This document shows, piece by piece, positions 36,323 to 45,134 of a stretch of 64,000 nt of DNA. The first letter of the stretch is position 1; every line of letters begins with the position of its first letter. The notes under the pieces were generated by a model. That model was not told the DNA's origin. It did no database searches and was given only the letters and a program-made list of their open reading frames with translations. The stretch is from Gemmatimonadaceae bacterium. GTDB taxonomy: Bacteria; Gemmatimonadota; Gemmatimonadetes; Gemmatimonadales; Gemmatimonadaceae. The position numbers were made by a program, and so were the translations under genes. The stretch spans positions 1-64,000 of the forward strand of contig JAICLZ010000009.1 in assembly GCA_025929535.1 (NCBI GenBank). Reading direction: 5' to 3'.

Positions 36323-38083
36323 TCAGCCGAGACGATACCGCGCTTCGGCGAGCGCGTAGAGGCGCCGCCAACCGAGCCGGTTGCTCGCGATCACGATTGC
36401 TGCCATCACGAGCGTTCCGGCGAGAAGCAGGCGAAAATCGCTCCGCTCCGCGGCTTGCGCGATCAGTGAGCCGAGCCCGATCGTGCTCTCCTTTCGCCCC
36501 GCGAAGGTGACGTACTCGGAAACGACGCTCGCATTCCAGGCGCCGCCGGTCGCCGTGATCATCCCCGTCACGAGATACGGAAAGATCGCGGGAAGGATGA
36601 GCGTCTTCCACCGTCGCCACCCGGTGATGCGATACGTGGCCGCGACCTCGCGGAGATCCGCCGGGATCGCCATCGCGCCCGCGATCACGTTGAACAGCAG
36701 ATACCATTGCGTGCCGAGCAGCATCAGGGCGACGGCGGCGATGTTGAGCCCGCCAGGAAGTGAGAGCAGCGCGAGAAGGAGCACGGGGAACACGGCCGTG
36801 GCGGGAACGGACGCGGTGATCTGCACCAGCGGCTGGGCGCGTCTCGCCCAACGCGGATTCGTTCCGATGGCCACTCCGACCGGAATCGTCCATGCCGCCG
36901 CGAGCACGAGCGCGATGGTCGTCCGCAAAAAGGTCGCGGCGGCGCTCACGACCACCAACTGCCAATCGCTCCGCGCCATCCCTGCGAGCGCGCCGATCGT
37001 AGCGATGGCGCCCCAGATCACCAGCACAAGCACGGCCACCGCGGGCACCCAGACCGTGAGCCGCGTGCGCAGATCGTGTCGTTTCGGACTCGTGCGAGGC
37101 TCCGTTCGTGCGGCCGATCCCAGTTTTCGATCGAGCGCGCGCGCGAGTGGCCGTGTCACGCGCGAGCTCACCCACTCCAGCATCGCGGACCCGCGCAGTG
37201 CGTCGAGCAGGCGAGATTCGGGCGCGTCGCCGCCCGACTGCTCGATCTTGAACCGATCGGACCAGGCGACGAGCGGACGCCAGATCAGCTGGTCGAGCAT
37301 CACGATCACGAAGACCAGCGTGCCGAGGCCGAGCGCGAGGGCATGCGTGTCGCCCGCATCTGCGGCCGCTGCGAGATAGGAGCCGAGCCCGGGGAGACGC
37401 AGATTGCTCGATCCGAGCGTGAATTGCTCCGACGCCATCAGAAAGAACCAGCCCCCAGCCCAGCTCATCATGCTGTTCGCGATCAGCGAGATCGCACCGA
37501 ACGGCAGCTCGAGGCGCGTGAATCGCCGCCAGAATCCGAGTCGGTACACGGCGGCGGCTTCGCTCAGCTCGCGGGGCATCGTGAGCAGCGATTGATGAAA
37601 GCTGAAGGCGAGATTCCACGCCTGGCTCGTAAAGATGAGGATGATGGCCGCGATCTCGAGCCCGAGCGTGCGCCCGGGAAACAATGCGGCGAGTCCGAGC
37701 ACGACGCCGGGCATGAAGGAGAGAATCGGCACGCTCTGCAGAATGTCGAGCAGCGGCATCATCAGGCGTTCGGCCGCGCGACTCCCCGCGGCGATGCGCG
37801 CGTACGCGATGCCGAAGGCGAGCGAGAGCAGGTACGCGATCGCCATGCGGAGCGTGGAGAGCCCCGCATAGGACGGCAGCTGACGCGCCGCGAGACTCAC
37901 GCGCACGTTCGGCGACAGCGGCGCACGCCACTCGGCGGCCGCGCGCATGATCCCGTACGCGACCGCGGCGAGGACGCACAACATCAGGGCATCGATCCAT
38001 CGCGGCGTCGGCGGTGACCTTGGCGGCTCGCTCGGCTCGCCGCCGGTGCTCGGCGCCCGCACGGGAATGATCGGCTGTGCCAT
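36323..38083 (-). CDS. ABC permease with two fused BPD-type domains
   Basis: A 586-residue integral membrane protein, partner of the ATPase downstream. Two binding-protein-dependent permease domains are fused: the first carries the EAA-like loop MPRELSEAAAVYRLGFWRRF (about residue 180), the second DLREVAATYRITGWRRWKT (about 500). Between them is a basic cytoplasmic linker with KRHDLRT. So one polypeptide supplies both halves of the membrane channel. I chose ATG 38083; a GTG at 38140 in frame is possible. A candidate -10 box (TAGCTT, 38152-38157, minus strand) lies upstream. Confidence 0.87.
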   Translation of the reverse strand: MAQPIIPVRAPSTGGEPSEPPRSPPTPRWIDALMLCVLAAVAYGIMRAAAEWRAPLSPNVRVSLAARQLPSYAGLSTLRMAIAYLLSLAFGIAYARIAAGSRAAERLMMPLLDILQSVPILSFMPGVVLGLAALFPGRTLGLEIAAIILIFTSQAWNLAFSFHQSLLTMPRELSEAAAVYRLGFWRRFTRLELPFGAISLIANSMMSWAGGWFFLMASEQFTLGSSNLRLPGLGSYLAAAADAGDTHALALGLGTLVFVIVMLDQLIWRPLVAWSDRFKIEQSGGDAPESRLLDALRGSAMLEWVSSRVTRPLARALDRKLGSAARTEPRTSPKRHDLRTRLTVWVPAVAVLVLVIWGAIATIGALAGMARSDWQLVVVSAAATFLRTTIALVLAAAWTIPVGVAIGTNPRWARRAQPLVQITASVPATAVFPVLLLALLSLPGGLNIAAVALMLLGTQWYLLFNVIAGAMAIPADLREVAATYRITGWRRWKTLILPAIFPYLVTGMITATGGAWNASVVSEYVTFAGRKESTIGLGSLIAQAAERSDFRLLLAGTLVMAAIVIASNRLGWRRLYALAEARYRLG

Positions 38084-38335
38084 GCGGCGAGCGTGGAGTG
38101 GGAACGGAACGGAGGGGGCGTACACGACCAGCCGTTGCACGCGCGATGCCTAAGCTAGCATCGCACCGGAAGCCGGCAGGGTGGAAGTGCCTCGCGGAGC
38201 GCGATTTGGGTGACGCACGGGACGGCCGCTCCCGGTTACCCTGCGCTCGCTCAGGCGTCGTCTGGGGGTAGCCCGGCGGCGCGCTCCCGGGCGCCCAGCG
38301 GGTCTCTTCCCTTGTGAACACAGGACTGTCTACAC
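38084..38335. other. Divergent intergenic region between the ABC permease and LysM genes
   Basis: About 250 bases that must hold both promoters. I see TAGCTT on the minus strand (38152-38157) for the permease side and an AGGA before the LysM start at 38336, but no convincing -35/-10 pair for the latter. No gene is visible. Confidence 0.4.
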
Positions 38336-39508
38336 ATGCGCAACGTACCGTTCCGTCGCGGCGGTCTGCCCGCAGCGCTGCTCGTCGCGGCGCTCGCCTC
38401 CGCGCCGCTCGCCGCGCAGGACTCTACGCAAAGCCAGCCAGCGCCGGGCGGGACGCACACGGTGAAGAAGGGTGACACGCTCTGGGACATCGCCCACCAG
38501 TATCTCAACGACCCGTTCCTGTGGCCGGAGATCTATCGCATCAACACGGACGTGGTGGAGGATCCGCACTGGATCTATCCGAACGAAGTCCTGAAGCTGC
38601 CCGCGAACATGGTCGCGACCACACCCAACGGCACGGAGGTGACCACGGTCGTCGATGATCGCATGTCGCCCATGCCCACCACGTCGCTCGTCGAGGCACC
38701 GCGAGCCACGGGATCCACGGTGTTCTCGCTCTCCGCGTCGCGACGCGTCGCGACGGTCTCGCGCTTCGGTGCCTCCGCGACGGCGTTTCCGCATCCGGCT
38801 GTGCGCGTGGGCGAGACGTTTGCCGCGCCGTGGCTCGATCGCCCAAACGGGCCGAGTCAGCAGGGCACGATCGTCGGCAGCGCGGAGCTCTCCGGCATCG
38901 CCACGACCACGCCACGATCGCGCATGCTGAACGAGGAGCGCGCGTACATCACGCTCCCGAAGGACATCGTCCCCGCTCGCGGCGACCGCTATCTCGCCTT
39001 CACACCAGGACCGGTGCTCGAGGACGGATCGCAGATGATGGAGCCCACCGGCGTGGTCGAGGTGGAGCGCGCGGAGAATGGTGATGCGTCCACGGTCCGC
39101 ATCATCACGCAATACGGCAACGTCGAGGCAGGGCAGGGGATCATTCCGCTCGATCGCTTCACGCTCGGCAACGACGCGCGCCCCTCGCCACTCATGCTGG
39201 GCACGGAAGGCAAGGTCGTCTTCATCTCGGATCATTCGGTGCTCCCATCGATGCAGACGTACGTCGTCATCGATGTCACGGCCAAGGATGGCGCAAAGGT
39301 CGGCGATCAGTACACGCTCTACGTGCCGCGCCGGTCGGTGCTCGTGAAAGGACGCGGCGATCAGATGGCAACCGTTCCCGAAGAGCGCGTGGCGCTCGGG
39401 CAGGTCGTGAAGGTCACCGATCGCGGAACCACCCTCATGCTCGTCGACCAGCAGAATCCATCGGTGAAGCTGGGCACCAAGGCACGGTTGACGGCGCGCA
39501 TGCCCTGA
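38336..39508 (+). CDS. Exported LysM-domain protein
   Basis: A 390-residue protein with a signal peptide (basic MRNVPFRRGG, hydrophobic core, cleavage after APLAAQ) and one LysM domain at about residues 41-88 (HTVKKGDTLWDIAHQYLNDPFLWPEIYRIN ending in YPNEVLKLPA), which binds peptidoglycan or chitin-like glycans. The remaining 300 residues are beta-rich with no recognised domain. A YgaU/XkdP-like N-terminus followed by a long unknown domain is common in Gemmatimonadota and Bacteroidetes. It is a single gene with a terminator. Its role is likely cell-wall attached, but that is inference. Confidence 0.82.
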   Translation: MRNVPFRRGGLPAALLVAALASAPLAAQDSTQSQPAPGGTHTVKKGDTLWDIAHQYLNDPFLWPEIYRINTDVVEDPHWIYPNEVLKLPANMVATTPNGTEVTTVVDDRMSPMPTTSLVEAPRATGSTVFSLSASRRVATVSRFGASATAFPHPAVRVGETFAAPWLDRPNGPSQQGTIVGSAELSGIATTTPRSRMLNEERAYITLPKDIVPARGDRYLAFTPGPVLEDGSQMMEPTGVVEVERAENGDASTVRIITQYGNVEAGQGIIPLDRFTLGNDARPSPLMLGTEGKVVFISDHSVLPSMQTYVVIDVTAKDGAKVGDQYTLYVPRRSVLVKGRGDQMATVPEERVALGQVVKVTDRGTTLMLVDQQNPSVKLGTKARLTARMP

Positions 39509-39543
39509 GCATTTGGTGCGCTCGCGCACGAAACGCAGGATCG

Positions 39544-39574
39544 AACGGGGCTGCGCACGGGCGCGGCCCCGTTT
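39544..39574 (+). terminator. Intrinsic terminator after the LysM gene
   Basis: A 12-bp stem (39544-39556 with 39561-39573, one mismatch in the middle) around a 4-nt loop, followed by a short T-run. Confidence 0.75.
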
Positions 39575-39605
39575 CGCATCCCTCACGCCATCTTCGTTCC
39601 TCGCT

Positions 39606-39611
39606 TAGATT
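39606..39611 (+). promoter_or_regulatory. Candidate -10 box of the tetrapyrrole/Tol operon
   Basis: TAGATT followed by TGCG ends 9 bp before the ATG at 39621. If real, the transcript would have a leader of about 2 nt. No clear -35 box. The box matches others before uvrB, padR and hutH. Confidence 0.35.
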
Positions 39612-39620
39612 TGCGGCTGC

Positions 39621-40427
39621 ATGCTCGTCATCGCTCACGCCATAGCCATCACCTGCTACCTGCTGGCCGCGGGACTCGCGGCTACACCGTTCGCGCGCCC
39701 CATTGCGGCGCCCGTGCGCGGCGTGATTGCGCTGCTGTCCGCCAGTGTCGCCGTTCACCTCGCGGCACTGCTCGCTTATACGTGGCAGTTCGGCGAGCCG
39801 CCGCTCACGGGACTCGGACCGGCACTCTCGAGCGCCGCGTTTCTCGTGGCCGTCACACTCCTGGCGGTCGAGGCGCTCGCGCGCGAGGTGAGTCTCACGC
39901 TCGTGACCGCGCCGCTCGCCGCGCTGGTCACGGTGGGCGCGCTCGCATCCACGCTGTCGCCGGGCCCCGCCGCCGCGAGTGCCGGGGCGCTCTGGCTGCA
40001 CCTGCACATCGCGCTCAGCCTTCTCGGCTTCGCCGCCTTCGCGACGGCTGCCGCGTCCGGCGCGATGTATCTGCTCGAGCGGCGCGAGCTCAAGTCGCGC
40101 CGGTTCGGCGCGATCTTTCGTTTCTTCCCGCCCCTCGAGACGCTCGATCGTGTGAACCATCTCGCGATCGTGTGCGGATGGATCGCGCTCACACTCGGCA
40201 CCGCACTCGCGGTCGGATACTCGCTCGTCTACGCCGACGCCGATCAGCTGAAGGTCATCTGGGGCGTCACCGCGTGGCTCGCGATCACCGCTCTCACCGT
40301 GGGACGCGTGGTCGCGGGCTGGCAGGCGGCGCGGGCGGCCATCTGGTCGAGCGCGTTCTTCGTGGCGGTGATCACGCTCTACGTCGCCTTTCGCGCCATC
40401 GGTCCCCGCTCCGGAGAGTTCCTGTGA
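39621..40427 (+). CDS. HemX/CcsA-like membrane protein
   Basis: A 268-residue protein with about eight hydrophobic helices, related to the cytochrome c assembly family (HLHIALSLLGFAAFATAAASG and GAIFRFFPPLETLDRVNHLA region, ending with HemX-like KVIWGVTAWLAI). The tryptophan-rich WWD haem-handling motif of true CcsA is absent, so HemX, a proposed regulator of HemA stability, fits better. The neighbour hemA and the precorrin-2 dehydrogenase gene support this. Its stop overlaps the next start by 4 bp. Confidence 0.8.
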   Translation: MLVIAHAIAITCYLLAAGLAATPFARPIAAPVRGVIALLSASVAVHLAALLAYTWQFGEPPLTGLGPALSSAAFLVAVTLLAVEALAREVSLTLVTAPLAALVTVGALASTLSPGPAAASAGALWLHLHIALSLLGFAAFATAAASGAMYLLERRELKSRRFGAIFRFFPPLETLDRVNHLAIVCGWIALTLGTALAVGYSLVYADADQLKVIWGVTAWLAITALTVGRVVAGWQAARAAIWSSAFFVAVITLYVAFRAIGPRSGEFL

Positions 40428-41035
40428 GCGAGCTTCCCATCATGCTGCACGGCGAAGCGATCGAGGCGCTCATCGTGGGCGGCGGCTCCGTCGCGGCACG
40501 CAAGGCGCGCGCGCTCCTCATTGCGGGTGCGCGCGTTCGCGTGGTTGCGCTCGAGATCGGAGCGGACTTGCGCGCGCTCGCGGACGCGCATCAGAAGCTG
40601 CACCTCGAGGAGCGCCCGTACGCGCCCAACGACATCGGGAACGCGCAGCTGGTGCTTGCGTCGACGAACGACCGCGCCCTCAACCGGCAGGTAGCGGATG
40701 ATGCCCACGCGGCGCACCGGCTCGTGAACGTCGCGGATGATCCGGCGCGCGGAAACTGCCGCACGACGGCCACGCATCGGGCGGGCGACCTCGTGATCGG
40801 AATCACCGCCGGTGGCGTTCCGAGTGCTGCGGTACGCATTCGCGATTCGCTCGCGGCGCGATTCGATGACCGGTACGCCGATGCGGTAGCGACGCTCGCG
40901 ACGCTCCGCCGCCGGCTCCTGGACTCCGGCGCCGCCGAGGAGTGGACCCGCGCCTCGGAGGCGCTCCTCGACGAAGGCTTCTGCGAGCGTGTGGAGCGCG
41001 GAACGATCGAGAGCGAGGCTGCGCGATGGGGCTGA
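40424..41035 (+). CDS. Precorrin-2 dehydrogenase / sirohydrochlorin ferrochelatase-type protein
   Basis: Siroheme branch enzyme, oxidising precorrin-2 with NAD. The 203-residue protein contains only the CysG N-terminal part: LHGEAIEALIVGGGSVAARKARALL (Rossmann), LVLASTNDRALNRQVADDA, LVNVADDPARGNC and FGITAGGVPSAAVRIRD-like ITAGGVPSAAVRIRDSLA. The methyltransferase half is missing, as in MET8-like proteins. GTG 40424 overlaps the hemX-like gene, and the stop overlaps hemA by 10 bp. Confidence 0.88.
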   Translation: MSELPIMLHGEAIEALIVGGGSVAARKARALLIAGARVRVVALEIGADLRALADAHQKLHLEERPYAPNDIGNAQLVLASTNDRALNRQVADDAHAAHRLVNVADDPARGNCRTTATHRAGDLVIGITAGGVPSAAVRIRDSLAARFDDRYADAVATLATLRRRLLDSGAAEEWTRASEALLDEGFCERVERGTIESEAARWG

Positions 41036-42327
41036 TCGTCGCCGGCGTGAGTCATCACACCGCGTCACTCGGGCTGCGCGAGCGGCTCATGGTCGGTCCG
41101 TCGGACACCGATGCCGCGGCGCGTCGCCTCCTCGCCGCCGCGCACGCGCGCGAGATCGTGCTGCTTTCCACCTGCAATCGCACCGAGGTGTACGCCGTCG
41201 AAGGCGAGGCGGATCCGGTGCCCGCGATCTGGAATGACTTCTCCACGCTGCTCGGCGAGGACGTCGCTCCGTTCGGCTACGTGCGCCGCGACCGGGACGC
41301 GGTGTCGCATCTCTTTCGCGTGACCGCTGGCGCCGACTCGATGATCCTCGGCGAGGCGCAGATTCATGGTCAGGTGCGCGACGCGTGGGAGCGGAGTCGC
41401 GGTGCATCGGGCGCGGTGCTCAGCCGGCTCTTTCAGACGGCGCTCATGGTCGGCGGTCGCATACGCAACGAGACCGGCATCGGACGCGGCGCGGCGTCGA
41501 CCAGCTCTGCCGCCGTGCAGCTCGCGTCCAAGATCTTCGGCTCGCTCAACGGGCGCCACGCCATGGTGCTCGGCGCCGGCGAGATGGCGGAGCTCGCGCT
41601 CGAGTGCCTCGTGCGCGAGGGCGTGCGCACGGCGGTCGTCGCGAATCGCACGCACGAGCACGCGCTCGCACTCGCCGAGCGCTATCGGGCGCAGGCGCTG
41701 CACTATGACGAGTGCTGGGCGCGGCTGGCCGATGTCGATTTGCTCATCTGCTCCACGGCCGCACCGCACGCGATCGTGGGTGTCGAGCACGTCGTCGGAT
41801 CGCTGAAGGAGCGCGGCGATCGCCCGCTCTGCATTCTCGACATCGCCGTCCCGCGCGACGTCGATCCGGCCGTCGGAGCACTGAGCAACGTCTTCCTCTA
41901 CGATCTCGATGATCTGCGCACCGTGGCGACGGCGAACATCGAGCGGCGCCGCGACGAGATGCCCGCGGTGGAGGAAGTCATCGCGCCGGAGGTTGAGAAA
42001 TACTGGGAGTGGCTGGCGGGACTGGCGGCGGTCCCGGTCTTGCGCACGTTCCGCACCGAGATGGACCGGCTGCGCGAGGCGGAGCTGGCGGAAGCGATGC
42101 GAAAGCTCGAGCATCTCTCGCCGCGCGACCGCGAGGCGATCGAACATTTTTCGAGGGCGTTGATGAACAAGTTTCTCCACGAGCCGAGCGTGCGGCTGCG
42201 CGCCGCGGCAGCGAACGGCAGAGGGCTGGGCGTAGTCGACGCTCTGCGCTACCTCTTCGACCTCCGTGCCGCGGACGCCTCGAGCGCCGACGGCGCCGCG
42301 GACACCTCCTCCACCGAGGAGCGCTGA
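41026..42327 (+). CDS. hemA: Glutamyl-tRNA reductase
   Basis: Reduces glutamyl-tRNA to glutamate-1-semialdehyde, the first committed step to haem. The 433-residue protein has the catalytic Cys50 in LLSTCNRTEVYA, the substrate loop GADSMILGEAQIHGQV, the NADPH-binding domain with VLGAGEMAELALECL, and the C-terminal dimerisation helix region ending RALMNKFLHEPSVRLR. ATG 41026 gives the conserved N-terminus VAGVSHHTASL. The usual followers hemC/hemD are not here; a sugar epimerase gene and the Tol genes follow with 1-bp and 4-bp joints. Confidence 0.97.
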   Translation: MGLIVAGVSHHTASLGLRERLMVGPSDTDAAARRLLAAAHAREIVLLSTCNRTEVYAVEGEADPVPAIWNDFSTLLGEDVAPFGYVRRDRDAVSHLFRVTAGADSMILGEAQIHGQVRDAWERSRGASGAVLSRLFQTALMVGGRIRNETGIGRGAASTSSAAVQLASKIFGSLNGRHAMVLGAGEMAELALECLVREGVRTAVVANRTHEHALALAERYRAQALHYDECWARLADVDLLICSTAAPHAIVGVEHVVGSLKERGDRPLCILDIAVPRDVDPAVGALSNVFLYDLDDLRTVATANIERRRDEMPAVEEVIAPEVEKYWEWLAGLAAVPVLRTFRTEMDRLREAELAEAMRKLEHLSPRDREAIEHFSRALMNKFLHEPSVRLRAAAANGRGLGVVDALRYLFDLRAADASSADGAADTSSTEER

Positions 42328-42328
42328 G

Positions 42329-43294
42329 ATGCCGAAACGCGCGCTCGTCACCGGCGGGGCCGGGTTCATCGGCTCGCACGTCGCCGACATCCTCATCGCG
42401 AACGACTACGCGGTGACCGTCGTCGACAACCTGTCCAGCGGGAAGCGCTCGCAGGTCCCGTCCGCGGCCACGTTCGAGGAGCTCGACATCTGTTCGAGCG
42501 AAGCGGCGGCCCTCGTGCGCGGGGGAAAGTTCGATGTGCTCTGTCATCTCGCCGCCCAGATCGATGTGCGCAAGAGCGTCGCCGATCCTGCCGCGGATGC
42601 GTCGCTCAACATCGGTGGCTCGCTCAATCTGCTGGAAGCCGTGCGGCAGTCGGGACACGCCACACGATTCGTGTTCTCGAGCACCGGCGGCGCGGTGTAC
42701 GGCGATCTCGTCCAGGCACCCACGGCGGAAGACGCGCCGAAGGATCCGCAGTCTCCGTACGGCACCGCCAAGTTCAGCGTCGAGCTGTACATGGGCTATT
42801 TCGCGCGCGTGCACGGCCTCGACTGCGTCGCGCTGCGCTACTCGAACGTCTACGGTCCACGGCAGGATCCGCACGGCGAGGCGGGTGTGGTCGCGATCTT
42901 CTGCGATCGCCTCATCGACGGCACACCGCTCACGATCTTCGGTGATGGAGGCCAGACGCGCGACTACGTGTACGTCGGTGACGTGGCACGGGCGAATCTC
43001 ACGGCGGCCACGGTGAAGCTTCCGCCCGCGACGGTGGTCGACAGCCGCGCCTTCAACATCGGCACCAGCATCGAGACCGATGTGGTGCAGCTCGCGACGC
43101 TGCTCAAGGAGGTATCCGGCGGCTCGTCGGAGCTCGTGCACGCGCCCGCGCGCGCAGGCGAGCAGCGCCGCTCCGCGGTGCGCATCGAGAAAGCCGGACA
43201 GGTGCTCGGCTGGAAGCCGAAGATGTCGCTCCGCGACGGCCTTCGCGTGACATACCAATGGTTCGCGGGCCGCCGCGCTGGAGAAACCGCATGA
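42329..43294 (+). CDS. NAD-dependent epimerase, GalE-like
   Basis: A 321-residue extended SDR probably interconverting UDP-glucose and UDP-galactose or similar. It has [30 protein letters not shown], the catalytic SSTGGAVYGDL and YGTAK (Tyr-x3-Lys), and YSNVYGPRQDPHGEAGVVAIF, typical of bacterial GalE-2 proteins. ATG 42329 is one base after hemA. The gene then overlaps tolQ by 4 bp, an unusual operon partner. The substrate is inferred. Confidence 0.85.
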   Translation: MPKRALVTGGAGFIGSHVADILIANDYAVTVVDNLSSGKRSQVPSAATFEELDICSSEAAALVRGGKFDVLCHLAAQIDVRKSVADPAADASLNIGGSLNLLEAVRQSGHATRFVFSSTGGAVYGDLVQAPTAEDAPKDPQSPYGTAKFSVELYMGYFARVHGLDCVALRYSNVYGPRQDPHGEAGVVAIFCDRLIDGTPLTIFGDGGQTRDYVYVGDVARANLTAATVKLPPATVVDSRAFNIGTSIETDVVQLATLLKEVSGGSSELVHAPARAGEQRRSAVRIEKAGQVLGWKPKMSLRDGLRVTYQWFAGRRAGETA

Positions 43295-44007
43295 CGCACG
43301 GAATACTGATGCAGGTGGGCGGTGCCGTTCCGACTTCGGCGATCGACATGGTGCGTCAGGCATCACTCGTCACGAGGATCGTGCTCGTGTTCCTGCTCGT
43401 GCTCTCGCTCGTGAGCTGGGCCATCATGCTGGCGAAGTGGATCGAGTTTCACCGCGTGACGAAGCGCGGCCGCGAGTTCATCTACGAGTTCGAGCGCACG
43501 CCGTCGCTCGATGCCGCGGCAGGGTTGACGCGCCGCGCGAAATCCAATCCGTTCACGCGCGTCTTCACCCGCGCCGTGAACTTCTTTGCGGAGATGAAGC
43601 CGGGGGCGCTCCGCGAGGCGTCGGCGGCGCCGCTGCGCGGATCGCAGGTCGAAGCGCTGCGGCTCGTGCTCGAGTCCGAGAGCGCCGCGCAGCGCGATCA
43701 ACTCTCCTCGTACATTCCGTGGCTCGCGACCATTGGCTCCGTCAGCCCGCTGGTCGGCCTCCTCGGCACCGTGCTCGGGGTCATCGATGCGTTCGTCGGC
43801 ATCGCGACCAAGGGCTCGGGGAATCTGAGCGCGGTTGCGCCGGGCGTCGCGGAGGCGCTCACGGCCACGGCCGCGGCGCTGGCGGTGGCCATTCCGGCGG
43901 TGTTCGGGTACAACATCTTTGCGGCGCGGCTGAATCGTCTCGAGAGTGAGCTCGAGGGATTCGGAACCGAGATTCTCGCGATGATGGTACGGGAGGGACG
44001 CATCTAG
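43291..44007 (+). CDS. tolQ: Tol-Pal system proton channel subunit TolQ
   Basis: Inner-membrane stator of the Tol-Pal complex, which maintains outer-membrane contact during constriction. The 238-residue MotA/TolQ/ExbB protein has an N-terminal helix (VLVFLLVLSLVSWAIMLAKW), a cytoplasmic basic loop, and the diagnostic paired helices GLLGTVLGVIDAF and VAPGVAEALTATAAALAVA with conserved Thr residues. Position before tolR, a TonB/TolA-like gene and tolB decides TolQ over ExbB. Confidence 0.93.
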   Translation: MTHGILMQVGGAVPTSAIDMVRQASLVTRIVLVFLLVLSLVSWAIMLAKWIEFHRVTKRGREFIYEFERTPSLDAAAGLTRRAKSNPFTRVFTRAVNFFAEMKPGALREASAAPLRGSQVEALRLVLESESAAQRDQLSSYIPWLATIGSVSPLVGLLGTVLGVIDAFVGIATKGSGNLSAVAPGVAEALTATAAALAVAIPAVFGYNIFAARLNRLESELEGFGTEILAMMVREGRI

Positions 44008-44424
44008 ATGAGTCGCCGCTCGCGCGCGGGACAGCTCCCGCTCAATGCCGACATCAACGTCGTCAGCCTGATCGACGTCATGATGCTGCTCATGGTGATC
44101 TTCATGATCACCGCCCCGATGATGCAGGGCGGCGTCGACATCGCGCTTCCCCAGGCGCAGGCGCGTCCGCTCGAGGCGAAGAACGGACTGGTGGTCACGA
44201 TCGATCGTACGGGCACCATTCTCGTGGACGAGAACAAGCTTCGCTACGATGAATTCCGCGCGAGCTTCAAGGCGCTCGCGGCGCAGCGCGGACACGGCGG
44301 GATCTATCTGCGCGCGGACAAGGGCGTACCATACGGAACGGTGGTGCAGGTGCTCGCGGTGATGCGGGCGGCAGGCGTCGGCGACGTGGGGCTGGTGGCG
44401 GAGCCCGAGGCGATTGCACGGTGA
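44008..44424 (+). CDS. tolR: Tol-Pal system protein TolR
   Basis: Inner-membrane partner of TolQ, ExbD/TolR family, 138 residues. The single N-terminal helix carries the essential Asp at residue 23 (VSLIDVMMLLMVIF). The periplasmic domain follows with DIALPQAQARPLEAK and the C-terminal YGTVVQVLAVMRAAGVGDVGLVAE. It starts immediately after tolQ and overlaps the next gene by 4 bp. Confidence 0.94.
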   Translation: MSRRSRAGQLPLNADINVVSLIDVMMLLMVIFMITAPMMQGGVDIALPQAQARPLEAKNGLVVTIDRTGTILVDENKLRYDEFRASFKALAAQRGHGGIYLRADKGVPYGTVVQVLAVMRAAGVGDVGLVAEPEAIAR

Positions 44425-45134
44425 GCGCAGCGCGCGCCGAGGGTCGCTCGCGGCTCGCACTTCCACTCACCTTCTCGACGCTGGGCCACGCGGCGGTCGT
44501 GGCGGCGCTGATCTTCGTGCATCCCGCGCCGCCCAAGCCGATGCCGCCGATGTACCGCGTGAGCATCGTGGCGGCGCCGCCCGGCCCGCGCGCCGAGGGA
44601 ATCGTTGCCCCGCCGGCGGCCAAGCCGCCCCCGCCGGCACCTCCTGCGCCACCGCCGCCGCGCGCACAGACGCCGCCCAAGGCGATGCCGATGCCCACCA
44701 AGGTGCCGACGAAAGCCGTGCCTCCGGCGACGCCCACTCCCGTACCCACCGCTACGCCGCCCAAGACGCCGAGCAGGCCCGCGGGTGGCGGACCGACCGG
44801 TGACAAGGGCACCGACGTCGCGACCGTACGCACGGAGGGGGTCGACTTTCCCTTTCCTGGCTACCTCGAGAACATCGTTCGCCAGATTGCGAAAAATTTC
44901 GGGGAGCACAGGAACACCAATGCGCGCGCGGAAGTACAGTTTCTCATTCGCCGCGACGGATCTGTGAGCGCGATCTCTTTTATTACCCGCTCGGGCGACT
45001 ACTCATTCGACCTGGATGCACAGGGCGCCGTGGAGTCGGCTGGAAACGCGCACGCATTCGGCCCGTTGCCGAACGGTTTTTCCGATGACGTCCTTCCGGT
45101 CATCTTCAGCTTCGACCCCACGGTGGTCCATTGA
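44421..45134 (+). CDS. TonB/TolA-like energy transducer
   Basis: A 237-residue periplasm-spanning protein acting where TolA normally does. It has an N-terminal membrane anchor (TLGHAAVVAALIFVHP), a long Pro/Ala/Lys-rich region (about residues 45-130), and a TonB C-terminal domain with VQFLIRRDGSVSAISFI and SAGNAHAFGPLPNGF, the pattern of TonB/TolA C-domains. It is shorter than E. coli TolA and lacks its long helix. GTG 44421 overlaps tolR. Its role is to couple the TolQR proton flow to TolB/Pal at the outer membrane, by context. Confidence 0.85.
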   Translation: MSAARAEGRSRLALPLTFSTLGHAAVVAALIFVHPAPPKPMPPMYRVSIVAAPPGPRAEGIVAPPAAKPPPPAPPAPPPPRAQTPPKAMPMPTKVPTKAVPPATPTPVPTATPPKTPSRPAGGGPTGDKGTDVATVRTEGVDFPFPGYLENIVRQIAKNFGEHRNTNARAEVQFLIRRDGSVSAISFITRSGDYSFDLDAQGAVESAGNAHAFGPLPNGFSDDVLPVIFSFDPTVVH

